From contig CAMVDV010000008.1 of NCBI GenBank assembly GCA_947166305.1, positions 20,462-84,461 of the forward strand: a stretch of 64,000 nt of DNA, in the 5' to 3' direction. The notes below the pieces were generated by a model. That model saw only the letters and a program-made list of their open reading frames with translations. It was not told where the DNA came from and ran no database searches. The translations under genes were made by a program, and so were the position numbers. Below, piece by piece: positions 49,670 through 58,171 of this stretch; the stretch's first letter is position 1, and each line of letters opens with the position of its first letter. Source of the DNA: an uncultured Prevotellaceae bacterium (GTDB lineage Bacteria; Bacteroidota; Bacteroidia; Bacteroidales; Bacteroidaceae).

Positions 49670-50119
49670 CTTATATTTACTATTTAACCATTTACCATTT
49701 ACCGTTTCGTTCCCGACGAAGGGAGTTTGAAAGTCAATTCGGGCACAAAATTACTGCTTTCTGCACTTTCTGCCAAGCCGGAAATGATAAATAAAGTTAT
49801 CCTGATGTTTAATTCTGTTAAAACAGTACAATCCACAGGAAACGGCGACGCACCTTCCCTGTCTGCATCCACTTCGGCTTAGGCCACGACCCGATTTGAC
49901 ACTTTGCAACGGAAAACGCAGTTTCTGCTTACACTCTGCATTTTCCCGACGCGCTGAGAATGGCCCGAAAATGCCCGACCCGTGCCGAGGGCAAAAAGAA
50001 CGGCTGTTTTTCGCGTTTTCGCAACACGCTGACCGTCTGCGTCTTATCTTCTTTCTGACTTTGAAAAGTCCAAATAAACGCTGCAAAACGAGCAAATTTC
50101 CGCCCATTTCACCGCAAAT

Positions 50120-50205
50120 TTTTCCTACGGAGACATGAAACGCCGCACGCGGCGTTTCAGAACTCCGGCTGCGACGATAAACCTTTCCTGCTGCGAGGAT
50201 GTGAA
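50120..50205. repeat. 22-bp-period repeat array E (3-4 units)
   Basis: AACGCCGCACGCGGCGTTTCAG / AACTCCGGCTGCGACGATAAAC / CTTTCCTGCTGCGAGGATGTGA; aligned cores at 50145, 50167, 50189. Confidence 0.75.
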
Positions 50206-50436
50206 ATTCGGCCAAGAGAAGCCTTTTTCGCCCTATAAAAAGATGCCATTTTCTCTATTTTGCCCCTTTTTCCCACAAAGCCTGAAATAGCAATTTGTCA
50301 GTAAAGTGGCTCTTTTTCCGACAATAAGAAACAAAGAGAAGGACATGATTCAGACTGCTGGATGCAGACTCATCATGCCCTGCCTTATACCGCTATATAA
50401 CAAGGTCTGCGGAGAGAACGGACAGCCCTTGCCGCC

Positions 50437-51411
50437 CTACTCAATCTTCTCGAGCTCAGGGAGTTTGATTTCCATGTCCACAGGGACATTGTCGGGGTCG
50501 GGGAAATCGTTGTGGACGATGATGTAGGGGGTGAAGTCCTTGTCGCCATACTCCGCGATGGCTATCTTGGAGAGGTAGTCGCCGGGCTTCATGGCGTGCG
50601 TCTTTCTGGTGCCCACAATCCTGTATTGTCCGCCGGGAACCTGTGCGTACTCCACCTTGGGAGCAGGCTTTTCCTTCGGAACGACCTTCTCCGCCTGCTT
50701 CTCCTGCTTGGGAGGCGACGGCACAGGGCGCGACTGATTGTAGCCAATGAAGTAGAACAACGCGCACAGGAGCATGACTCCCAGCACGGAGGCGCATATC
50801 TTCCAGAGAGAGAGGCCGTTGTTTCCGCTGCCGGAGGGAGGGGCGATGGGCGGCTCAGGGTCGGCCTCGGCTTCCACAGAAGCCAAGGGTTCCGGCTCGG
50901 GAGCCGTTTCCGGTTCGGCAGAAGGCTCCGGCTCGGGCTCAGCAGCCATCAAGGGCTGTGGCTCAGGAGCCGTTTCCGGTTCGGCAGAAGGCTCCGACTT
51001 AGCCTCAACGGCCTGTTCCTCAGCATCCTCGGGTAAGGGAGTCTCCTCGTCCTCGGCAGGCACTTTCTCCATTTCCTCAATGCTCGTCCCCTCGTTGATG
51101 ACCACGGTCTGGAAGTCAGCAAAAGGCTTGTTGATGAGGTCGCGCAGGGATGGTTCGGGCGTGAAGGCAAGCCTTGAGTGCCCAGGGATGATGATTCTTT
51201 CGCCGGTCTTAATGTTCACACTCTCGCGATCCTGCACCTCGAGGAGCTTGAACGTGCCCAGTCCCTTCACCTTGACCGTTCCCTCATCGGTGACAGCCTG
51301 TATGATTGCATCGAAAAACTCGCGCAGGAAGCCCTCGGCATCCCTTAGCGAGAGGTCCTGCTTCTGTGCCAATGTCTTGGCAAGTCCGGGGAGATTTACC
51401 TTTATATTCAT
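50437..51411 (-). CDS. HU-family DNA-binding domain - EP-rich linker - TM - LysM-like fusion
   Basis: HU-like N-terminus (LRDAEGFLREFFDAIIQAVTDEGTVKVKGLGTFKLLEVQDRESVNIKTGERIIIPGHSRLAFTPEPSLRDLIN); EPEPSAEPETAPEPEP repeats; TM SLWKICASVLGVMLLCALFYFIGY; C-terminal THAMKPGDYLSKIAIAEYGDKDFTPYIIVHNDF. Confidence 0.8.
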   Translation of the reverse strand: MNIKVNLPGLAKTLAQKQDLSLRDAEGFLREFFDAIIQAVTDEGTVKVKGLGTFKLLEVQDRESVNIKTGERIIIPGHSRLAFTPEPSLRDLINKPFADFQTVVINEGTSIEEMEKVPAEDEETPLPEDAEEQAVEAKSEPSAEPETAPEPQPLMAAEPEPEPSAEPETAPEPEPLASVEAEADPEPPIAPPSGSGNNGLSLWKICASVLGVMLLCALFYFIGYNQSRPVPSPPKQEKQAEKVVPKEKPAPKVEYAQVPGGQYRIVGTRKTHAMKPGDYLSKIAIAEYGDKDFTPYIIVHNDFPDPDNVPVDMEIKLPELEKIE

Positions 51412-51692
51412 GGCTCTTCGTTCTTAATCTTCGACCTCAGCGACGTGTTGGGCTTGAAGTTCACCACCATCTTGGGCGGGACGAGCATCCTCTGCTTAGT
51501 GGTTGGATTGACGAGGACCCTTTCCAGTTTCTTCTTGACCTCAAAGATTCCAAAGCTCGGGACGGTGACTGAGTTGCCGTCGGCCAGTTCGTTCACGATG
51601 GCAGAGACAGCCGTGGCGGTCAGCGAGGCCGTCTCCTTGCTGCCCAGGCCCGTGCGGTTCGACAGATAATTGATGAATTCCTTACTGTTCAT
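51408..51692 (-). CDS. HU family DNA-binding protein
   Basis: MNSKEFINYLSNRTGLGSKETASLTATAVSAIVNELADGNSVTVPSFGIFEVKKKLERVLVNPTTKQRMLVPPKMVVNFKPNTSLRSKI. Confidence 0.9.
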   Translation of the reverse strand: MNSKEFINYLSNRTGLGSKETASLTATAVSAIVNELADGNSVTVPSFGIFEVKKKLERVLVNPTTKQRMLVPPKMVVNFKPNTSLRSKIKNEEP

Positions 51693-51728
51693 GACTAAGG
51701 TATGTGTTTGATATGATGTTCCTTGCTG

Positions 51729-53036
51729 CTATTTCCTCACGATGCTTGCATAGAGATCGAAGTCGTCCGCGCTCTCGATGTGTGCTCGGCAGAACATCCC
51801 GGGGCGCAGGCCGAGGGCGTCAATCCTTCGGATAAGCACCTCGGGGTCCACTTCCGGCGAGTCGAACTCCGTGCGGCCCACGAAGTAATCGCCTTCCTCG
51901 CGGTCGATGACCACCTGCATCGTCCGCCCCACCTTGCTTTGCTGCACCTCCGAACTCACTTCCTGCTGCACCCTCATAAGCAAGCTCAACCGCGCATGCT
52001 TCACGTCCTCCGGCACGTCATCCTTGAGGTGCATGGCGCTATAGGTGCCCTCTTCCTCGCTATAGGCGAAGGCTCCCATGCGCTCGAACCTTGCCCAGCG
52101 GACGAAGGAAAGCAGCTCCTGGAAATCGAGGTCCGTCTCGCCGGGATAACCCACCATGAATGTGGTGCGAAGGTGAATGCCTGGCACCTCGCGACGAATG
52201 CTTTCAATGAGTTTGTACGTTTCGTCCTTGGTGATGCGACGGCGCATTGCTGCCAACTGGCTGTCGGAAATATGCTGAAGGGCAATGTCGAGGTACTTGC
52301 AGACGTTGTCGTGCCGGTTCATGACCTTGAGGAGTTCCATCGGAAAGCTGGCGGGATAGGCGTAATGAAGCCTTATCCACATCACGCCGGGCACTTCGGC
52401 TATGCGCTCAACGAGTTCGGCTATCATCTGCCGGCCGTAGAGATCCGTGCCATAGGAAGTGAGTTCCTGCGCAATGACCTGAAATTCCACCACACCACGC
52501 GCTACCAATGCCTCCACTTCGGCCACGATGTCTTCCACAGGCCTGCTCTTTTGCTTGCCAGTGATGATGGGTATGGCACAATAGGCACAATGCCTGTTGC
52601 AACCTTCGCTCACCTTTAGATAGGCATAGTGTGGGGGTGTGGTGAGATGCCTTTCGTTGGCGGCTTCATGCCTGTAGGTTTTTCCCAGGTCGGCAATGAT
52701 GCGTTCCCAATCGAACTTGCCGTAGAAGCTGTCAACCTCGGGCAGTTCGTCCTGAAGTTCGTGGAGATAGCGTTGAGAGAGGCAACCCATGACGATGAGT
52801 TTCCTGAGCATTCCCTGTTTCTTGCGTTGGGCGAACTGCAGAATGGTGTTGATGCTTTCCTCCTTGGCATCGCCGATGAAGCCGCAAGTGTTGACGATTG
52901 CTATCTCACCCTGTGGGTCTTCGGCATCGTGGCTCACCTCGTAGCCGTTAAGCTCAAGCTGATGTATGAGCTTCTCGCTGTCCACAAGGTTTTTACTACA
53001 GCCGAGTGTGACGATATCTACTGTGTTGCGCTTCAT
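51729..53036 (-). CDS. rimO: 30S ribosomal protein S12 methylthiotransferase RimO
   Basis: DIVTLGCSKNLVDSEKL, radical SAM KVSEGCNRHCAYCAIPIITGKQKSRPVEDI, C-terminal TRAM-like region. Confidence 0.95.
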   Translation of the reverse strand: MKRNTVDIVTLGCSKNLVDSEKLIHQLELNGYEVSHDAEDPQGEIAIVNTCGFIGDAKEESINTILQFAQRKKQGMLRKLIVMGCLSQRYLHELQDELPEVDSFYGKFDWERIIADLGKTYRHEAANERHLTTPPHYAYLKVSEGCNRHCAYCAIPIITGKQKSRPVEDIVAEVEALVARGVVEFQVIAQELTSYGTDLYGRQMIAELVERIAEVPGVMWIRLHYAYPASFPMELLKVMNRHDNVCKYLDIALQHISDSQLAAMRRRITKDETYKLIESIRREVPGIHLRTTFMVGYPGETDLDFQELLSFVRWARFERMGAFAYSEEEGTYSAMHLKDDVPEDVKHARLSLLMRVQQEVSSEVQQSKVGRTMQVVIDREEGDYFVGRTEFDSPEVDPEVLIRRIDALGLRPGMFCRAHIESADDFDLYASIVRK

Positions 53037-53998
53037 TACTTGCTGCTGTCTTTCTTGAAAAGGGAGTCGACGAACTCGCGACGGTTGAAGGGTTGCAGGT
53101 CTTCGGCCCTTTCTCCGAGGCCGATGTAGCGTACGGGTATCTTGAATTGGTCGCTGATGCCGATGACAACGCCGCCCTTTGCGCTGCCATCAAGCTTGGT
53201 GATGGCCATGCTTGTCACTTCGGTGGCGGAGGTAAACTGCTTGGCTTGCTCGAAGGCATTCTGTCCTGTGCTGCCGTCGAGGACGAGCATGACGTCGTGA
53301 GGAGCGTCGGGCATGAGCTTCTGCATCACGCGTTTTATCTTGGAAAGCTCGTCCATGAGTCCTTTTTTGTTGTGGAGTCTGCCTGCTGTGTCAATGAGGA
53401 CCACGTCCATGCCGCTTGCGATGGCGCTGTTAAGGGTGTCGTATGCCACGCTGGCAGGGTCGCTTCCCATCTTCTGTTTCACTACGGGTACGCCCACTCT
53501 CTCACCCCATATACATATTTGCTCCACGGCTGCCGCGCGGAAAGTGTCGGCCGCGCCGAGCATCACCTTCAGCCCTGCCTGCTTGAACTGCCAGGCGAGC
53601 TTGCCGATGGTGGTGGTCTTTCCGACGCCATTCACGCCGACCACGAGCACGACATACGGGCGCCGGTCGGGAATCTGGAAGCCCTCGGTGTCGCCCGTGC
53701 CGCTTTCTGTGAGCAGCTGGGCAATTTCGTCGCGGAGGATGCCGTTCAGCTCGTCGGTGGTGACGTACTTGTCTCTTGCCACGCGGGCTTCGATGCGTTT
53801 GATGATGTTGAGCGTGGTGTCCACGCCAACGTCGCTCGTCACCAGCACTTCCTCCAGGTTGTCGAGCACCTCATCGTCCACCTTCGACTTCCCCGCCACG
53901 GCCCTTGCCAGTTTGCCGAGAAAGCTCTGTTTGGTCTTCTCGAGTCCCTGGTCGAGCGTTTCCTTTTTCTCTTTGCTGAAGAAATTAAAGAATCCCAT
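53036..53998 (-). CDS. ftsY: Signal recognition particle receptor FtsY
   Basis: VVLVVGVNGVGKTTTIGKLAWQFKQAGLKVMLGAADTFRAAAVEQI, LIDTAGRLHNKKGLMDEL, TKLDGSAKGGVVIGI. Confidence 0.97.
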   Translation of the reverse strand: MGFFNFFSKEKKETLDQGLEKTKQSFLGKLARAVAGKSKVDDEVLDNLEEVLVTSDVGVDTTLNIIKRIEARVARDKYVTTDELNGILRDEIAQLLTESGTGDTEGFQIPDRRPYVVLVVGVNGVGKTTTIGKLAWQFKQAGLKVMLGAADTFRAAAVEQICIWGERVGVPVVKQKMGSDPASVAYDTLNSAIASGMDVVLIDTAGRLHNKKGLMDELSKIKRVMQKLMPDAPHDVMLVLDGSTGQNAFEQAKQFTSATEVTSMAITKLDGSAKGGVVIGISDQFKIPVRYIGLGERAEDLQPFNRREFVDSLFKKDSSK

Positions 53999-54023
53999 AT
54001 CTTTTCTGTGTTTGATTTGCGTG

Positions 54024-54031
54024 CAAAGATA
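54024..54031 (-). promoter_or_regulatory. Bacteroidota-type -7 box (TATCTTTG) upstream of ftsY
   Basis: gtgCAAAGATAacaaa on plus. Confidence 0.6.
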
Positions 54032-54176
54032 ACAAAAAAAGCCGAATCCACCGCAAGATTGTGGACTTATTTATCATTAATTAAGACTTTATACCGATCT
54101 TTCCGACGCCCGGGCCGGCATTCCGTGCGAATCCGCACGGCTCGCCTCCCCAGTCAACGCCCCGTGCGGAGATGGT

Positions 54177-54242
54177 TGACCCATGCGCTTGGGTCGATGG
54201 TTCCATGCGCATGGGTCCATCGTTCCATGCGCATGGGTCAAA
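54177..54242. repeat. 22-bp-period repeat array J (3 units, CCATGCGCATGGGTC core)
   Basis: CCATGCGC at 54181, 54203, 54225 (spacing 22,22); unit core is a palindrome (CCATGCGCATGG). Confidence 0.8.
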
Positions 54243-54295
54243 CCCCACGGCAGAAGATTTTTGGCAAAACTCTTGGTGGATTGGGGAATTTTTGC

Positions 54296-54303
54296 TACCT
54301 TTG
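54296..54303 (+). promoter_or_regulatory. Bacteroidota-type -7 box TACCTTTG
   Basis: tttgcTACCTTTGcaggg upstream of the HU-like gene at 54364. Confidence 0.6.
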
Positions 54304-54363
54304 CAGGGCAAAACCTAAGGCCGTCCTTGCCGACGGCGCATTAACCAATAACTATTTAATACT

Positions 54364-54993
54364 ATGGCTATCAGATTTACACTGGCAAAGCGCAGGGTTC
54401 TCCCTGAGGAGGGTCCTGCAGAGGAGGGCGTCGTCCCAGGCCTCCAGCCTCGCCTGGAGCAAGGGCGGAGCGTGGATGTAGTGGCATTTCAGGACGAGCG
54501 TCACTGGGGCTCGCTGCTCCGTGGCGGCGACATCGCCCATGCCCTGAGCGAGGTGCGGCGCATCATGCTGCACGAGATGGAGAACGGCAACTCGGTCACC
54601 CTGCCGGGCATCGGCACCTTCCGCCTCTCGCTGAAGGGACAGATAGAAGTGGCTGCCGGCAACTATCACGGGCGAAACGTGCGGGTGGACGACATCCTGT
54701 TCCTGCCCGACCGCGAGCTGCGCGAGGAGGTGAGGCACTTCGATGTGAGCCAAGTGCCATGCGCCGGAGCTGGTTTAGGCACGGAGCAAGAGGTGGAGAC
54801 GCGGCTGACGAGCCTCTTCGCCGAACACGAAAGCATCACGCACAAAGACGTGGCCTTCGCCTTCGAGCACACCCTGTCGAAGCACCGCGTCAGTTCCTTG
54901 CTCCAGCGACTCACGGCCCAGGGACGACTCCTGCGCGAGGGGTCCGGCTCACAGACACGCTACAAGCCCGCCAACGGCTGCTTCGGACGATAG
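54364..54993 (+). CDS. HU-like DNA-binding protein with C-terminal winged-helix-like extension
   Basis: HU-like SEVRRIMLHEMENGNSVTLPGIGTFRLSLKGQIEVAAGNYHGRNVRVDDILFLPDREL; C-terminal ITHKDVAFAFEHTLSKHRVSSLLQRLTAQGRLLREGSGSQTRYK. Confidence 0.75.
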   Translation: MAIRFTLAKRRVLPEEGPAEEGVVPGLQPRLEQGRSVDVVAFQDERHWGSLLRGGDIAHALSEVRRIMLHEMENGNSVTLPGIGTFRLSLKGQIEVAAGNYHGRNVRVDDILFLPDRELREEVRHFDVSQVPCAGAGLGTEQEVETRLTSLFAEHESITHKDVAFAFEHTLSKHRVSSLLQRLTAQGRLLREGSGSQTRYKPANGCFGR

Positions 54994-55022
54994 GCTCGGC
55001 ACAACATTATTTATATAACACC

Positions 55023-55640
55023 ATGCGAATCAACCATTTTCTACTAACCCTGGCAGCCACCGTCTGCCTCGTTTCATGCAAAACAAGAAATATGAGTACG
55101 ATCTATGACTACACGGCCCTCTCGAACAAGGGCAAGGAAGTGAGCTTCTCCGACTATCGGGGCAAGGTGCTCCTCATCGTCAATACGGCATCAAAGTGCG
55201 GCTTCACGCCCCAGTACGACGGGCTGGAAGACCTCTATCAGAAGTACAAGGACCGCGGACTCGTCGTCATCGGCTTCCCTTGCGACCAGTTCGGACATCA
55301 GGAACCCGGCACCGATGAACAGATCGAGGAGTTCTGCCGACTGAACCACGGCGTGACGTTCCCCCTGATGTCGAAGATAGAAGTGAACGGCGAGAACGCC
55401 CATCCCATCTACAAATGGCTGGAGAGTCAGGCTGGATTCGCAGGCTTCAAGCCCGGTCACCCGCTTTCCGAGCTCATGGACCAAATGCTCAGCAAGGCCG
55501 ATCCCGACTATGCGTCGAAGCCCGACATCAAGTGGAACTTCACGAAGTTCCTGATAAACCGCAAGGGAGAGGTCGTGGGTCGGTTCGAACCGACAGCCGA
55601 GCCTGCCGACCTCGAAAAGCCTATCGAAGAACAACTCTGA
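55023..55640 (+). CDS. Glutathione peroxidase family lipoprotein
   Basis: Lipobox CLVSCK; GKVLLIVNTASKCGFTPQYDGLEDLYQKYKDRGLVVIGFPCDQFGHQEPG; WNFTKFLINRKGEVVGRFEPT. Confidence 0.95.
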   Translation: MRINHFLLTLAATVCLVSCKTRNMSTIYDYTALSNKGKEVSFSDYRGKVLLIVNTASKCGFTPQYDGLEDLYQKYKDRGLVVIGFPCDQFGHQEPGTDEQIEEFCRLNHGVTFPLMSKIEVNGENAHPIYKWLESQAGFAGFKPGHPLSELMDQMLSKADPDYASKPDIKWNFTKFLINRKGEVVGRFEPTAEPADLEKPIEEQL

Positions 55641-55661
55641 ACCATAACACCCCACACAACC

Positions 55662-56285
55662 ATGAAAGTATTACTCATCAACGGCAGTCCTCACAAGGAA
55701 GGCAACACGTTCATCGCCCTCACGGAGATAGCTAATCAGCTGAAGAAGGACGGTGTGGACGCTGAAATCCTACAGCTCGGGAACAAACCTGTGCGCGGTT
55801 GCATCGCCTGCGGCCAGTGTCGCGCGAAGCAACTCAACAGGTGTGTCTTCGACGACGACTTCTGTAATCGCATCGTCGAGAAGCTCGATGCCGCCGACGG
55901 CCTTATCGTAGGCTCGCCGGTCTATTACGGTCAACCCAACGGCGCCTTGCTCGCCGTGATGCAACGCGCTCTGTTCTCGGCCACAACGAAGGTCGTGAAC
56001 AAGCCGGCGGCAAGCGTGGCAATCTGTCGCAGAGGCGGTGCTACGGCCACATTCCAGTGCCTCAACATGATGTTTCAAATGCTGAATATGCCCATCGTCA
56101 GTTCGCAGTATTGGAACATCGCCTACGGTCGTGAGCCAGGCGAAGCGCGGCAAGACGTCGAAGGCATGCAGACAATGCGCACTTTGGCCGACAACATGGC
56201 CTGGCTCCTCAAGAAGATTCACCACGACGGGCAGCCCGACTATCCCGAAAGAGAAGAGTGGAAGCCCATGCACTTCATTCGATAA
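55662..56285 (+). CDS. Flavodoxin/NADPH-dependent FMN reductase family protein
   Basis: MKVLLINGSPHKEGNTFIALTEIANQLK, CIACGQCRAKQLNRCVFDDDF, GSPVYYGQPNGAL. Confidence 0.9.
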   Translation: MKVLLINGSPHKEGNTFIALTEIANQLKKDGVDAEILQLGNKPVRGCIACGQCRAKQLNRCVFDDDFCNRIVEKLDAADGLIVGSPVYYGQPNGALLAVMQRALFSATTKVVNKPAASVAICRRGGATATFQCLNMMFQMLNMPIVSSQYWNIAYGREPGEARQDVEGMQTMRTLADNMAWLLKKIHHDGQPDYPEREEWKPMHFIR

Positions 56286-56319
56286 GCCCTGCACAGGGAC
56301 ACTGGCAAAGGCTTTTTCT

Positions 56320-56402
56320 ACCACGAATTTCACGAATTACACGGATTATTCTGGGACCTCCCAAAGGCGAAGCCAATTCGTGCAATTCGTGTAATTCGTG
56401 GT
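56320..56402. repeat. Inverted repeat of (C)ACGAATT motifs (MITE/REPIN-like)
   Basis: ACCACGAATTTCACGAATTACACGGATT ... CAATTCGTGCAATTCGTGTAATTCGTGGT; arms of about 25 bp with a short spacer. Confidence 0.75.
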
Positions 56403-56420
56403 TTTAATGAACGACATATC

Positions 56421-56526
56421 GTTTCGTCGCACGCGGGGCTCGAAAACTTCGCGTGCGGCGATGGCAAACGTCGCGTGCGGCGACGGCCATTTTCGCGTGC
56501 GACGATGGCCATCGTCGCACGCGAAA
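56421..56526. repeat. 22-bp-period repeat array F (5 units)
   Basis: GCACGCG/GCGTGCG cores at 56429, 56451, 56473, 56495, 56517 (spacing exactly 22; orientation -,+,+,+,-); ends about 10 nt from the blaR1-like stop. Confidence 0.92.
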
Positions 56527-56533
56527 AATTTTG

Positions 56534-58126
56534 TCACTGCAGTCGGAACATGAAAGGAAGCGACACGAGGCTGCGGACAACGTTGCCCTGTTCGTCCCTT
56601 GCAGGCTCCCATCTGGGCATCTGCTCCATCACGCGCTTTGCTTCTTCGTAGAGCAAATCGCCAAGATCCATGCCCTCTTCAGGCTGTTCTGCCGCTTCGG
56701 GATTGTCCTTTTTGTAGGACACGACATCCGCTTGCGTGAGCGTCCGGCTCGGAGCTCGCCTTTTCTCTATATGAGAGATGCTGCCGTCCTTCTCGACAAC
56801 AAAACTGACAATGACGCGCCCTTGCACGCCGAAGGAGTGACAAAGCTTCGGGTAACGGATGTTCTCCGCGAGGAATTTATACATTTCCTGGTCGCCTCCA
56901 GGGAACTTTGCGTTCTCCTTTACTACATTATAGATAGTGTCGTTGGCGGCTGCAGCTGCTTCATCTTGCCGTCCGTCGCGTGTCCGGATGACAATTGCGC
57001 CGTTGGAACCCTTGTCGCTCCACATTGCTGTAGCCGCTTCTTTCTGTAGCACGGCGACGCTTTCCACGTCCTCAATGTTGATGTTCAGCAGTTCGGTCAA
57101 CTGCTTTTCGTGCATTCTGTTGGTGAGTGTGTCCTTCGCTTCCTCTGGAATTTCAACGATGCTATCGTTGAGGACGATAAGGGGACATACATTTGCGGCC
57201 GCCTGTTTCACATCTTTCTGAATGGAGAATTTAGGCGTGGCGAAGGCAGAGAGTGCCAACGCGACGACGGGGATGACATAGAGCACCTTGCTCCGCATCC
57301 AGGGATTGGACTTGTTTCTTTTCATCATGGTGATGCGTTTTTTGGTTAAACTATGGTTAAAATTGTTGGCGAAGGCGTAGGCTCCGGATCCCACGGCTTT
57401 CTTTATGAGCAATAACTGATAGGCAGGAGCGGAGACGCCCTGCCGGAGGACATAGCTGTCGGCCTCAAATTCATGCACATCCCGCAGGCTGATGCCCATC
57501 ATGTAGCACAGCGGATTCCACCATTGCACCATCTGCACAAGGGTGAGCAGCACGACATCCCAGGAGTGGCGGCACTGGATGTGTCCCTTTTCGTGCAGGA
57601 CAATCTCCCGTCCTGCCTCTTCGTAATCCTTCTCGCTGATGACGATGTTGCGCATCCAGCTGAAGGGCGCGACGTCTCCCGAAAGGCAACAGATGCGGAC
57701 GCCCTGTTCGTCGTTGTGCCAAAGCACGCCCCTCTTCAGCCCTCTCTGCAGGCGGCCTATCTGCCAGAGGCGCACGCCGAGCACCAACACCATGCCCGAT
57801 ATATATATAAATGTAAGGAGGTGAAAGAGTGAAAAGACTACGAGATTATCCGCTGCCCGCGCCTCTGCAACCACTTGCACCTCGGGAAGAACGCGGACGG
57901 GAATGCCCATCTCGAGCATCTGCACCTGTGCTGCCTGCACGACAGGCTGGCGGTCGAGCGACATCCAGCTGGCGTTGCACAGCGGCAGCGCGAGCGAAAG
58001 CAACAGGATGCCCAGCAGGACCATGCGGTTGAAGCGGAAGAAACTCTCCCGCCGAAGCAGCAGGACATAGGGCACATAGAGCATCGTCAGCACCAGCGCC
58101 GACTTGATGGAATAGAGAAGAAGCAT
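56534..58126 (-). CDS. M56 family metallopeptidase (BlaR1/MecR1-like) with plug-like and TonB C-terminal domains
   Basis: BlaR1-like TM region with EIVLHEKGHIQCRHSWDVVLLTLVQMVQWWNPLCYMM; IEDVESVAVLQKEAATAMWSDKGSNGAIVIRTR; TonB_C ENIRYPKLCHSFGVQGRVIVSFVVEKDGSI. Confidence 0.9.
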   Translation of the reverse strand: MLLLYSIKSALVLTMLYVPYVLLLRRESFFRFNRMVLLGILLLSLALPLCNASWMSLDRQPVVQAAQVQMLEMGIPVRVLPEVQVVAEARAADNLVVFSLFHLLTFIYISGMVLVLGVRLWQIGRLQRGLKRGVLWHNDEQGVRICCLSGDVAPFSWMRNIVISEKDYEEAGREIVLHEKGHIQCRHSWDVVLLTLVQMVQWWNPLCYMMGISLRDVHEFEADSYVLRQGVSAPAYQLLLIKKAVGSGAYAFANNFNHSLTKKRITMMKRNKSNPWMRSKVLYVIPVVALALSAFATPKFSIQKDVKQAAANVCPLIVLNDSIVEIPEEAKDTLTNRMHEKQLTELLNINIEDVESVAVLQKEAATAMWSDKGSNGAIVIRTRDGRQDEAAAAANDTIYNVVKENAKFPGGDQEMYKFLAENIRYPKLCHSFGVQGRVIVSFVVEKDGSISHIEKRRAPSRTLTQADVVSYKKDNPEAAEQPEEGMDLGDLLYEEAKRVMEQMPRWEPARDEQGNVVRSLVSLPFMFRLQ

Positions 58127-58171
58127 GAGACGTGACTTTTTGACGATTGGATAATTAACGAATTAAGGACG

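Noticed and set aside
50880-51010. EP-rich repeat as another 22-bp array
   Set aside because: 66-bp spacing here is a 22-codon coding repeat; it lacks the dyad core and lies inside a CDS.
56330-56612. Small minus-strand ORFs between flavodoxin and BlaR1 genes
   Set aside because: Composed of the ACGAATT inverted repeat and 22-bp array F; no protein-like features.
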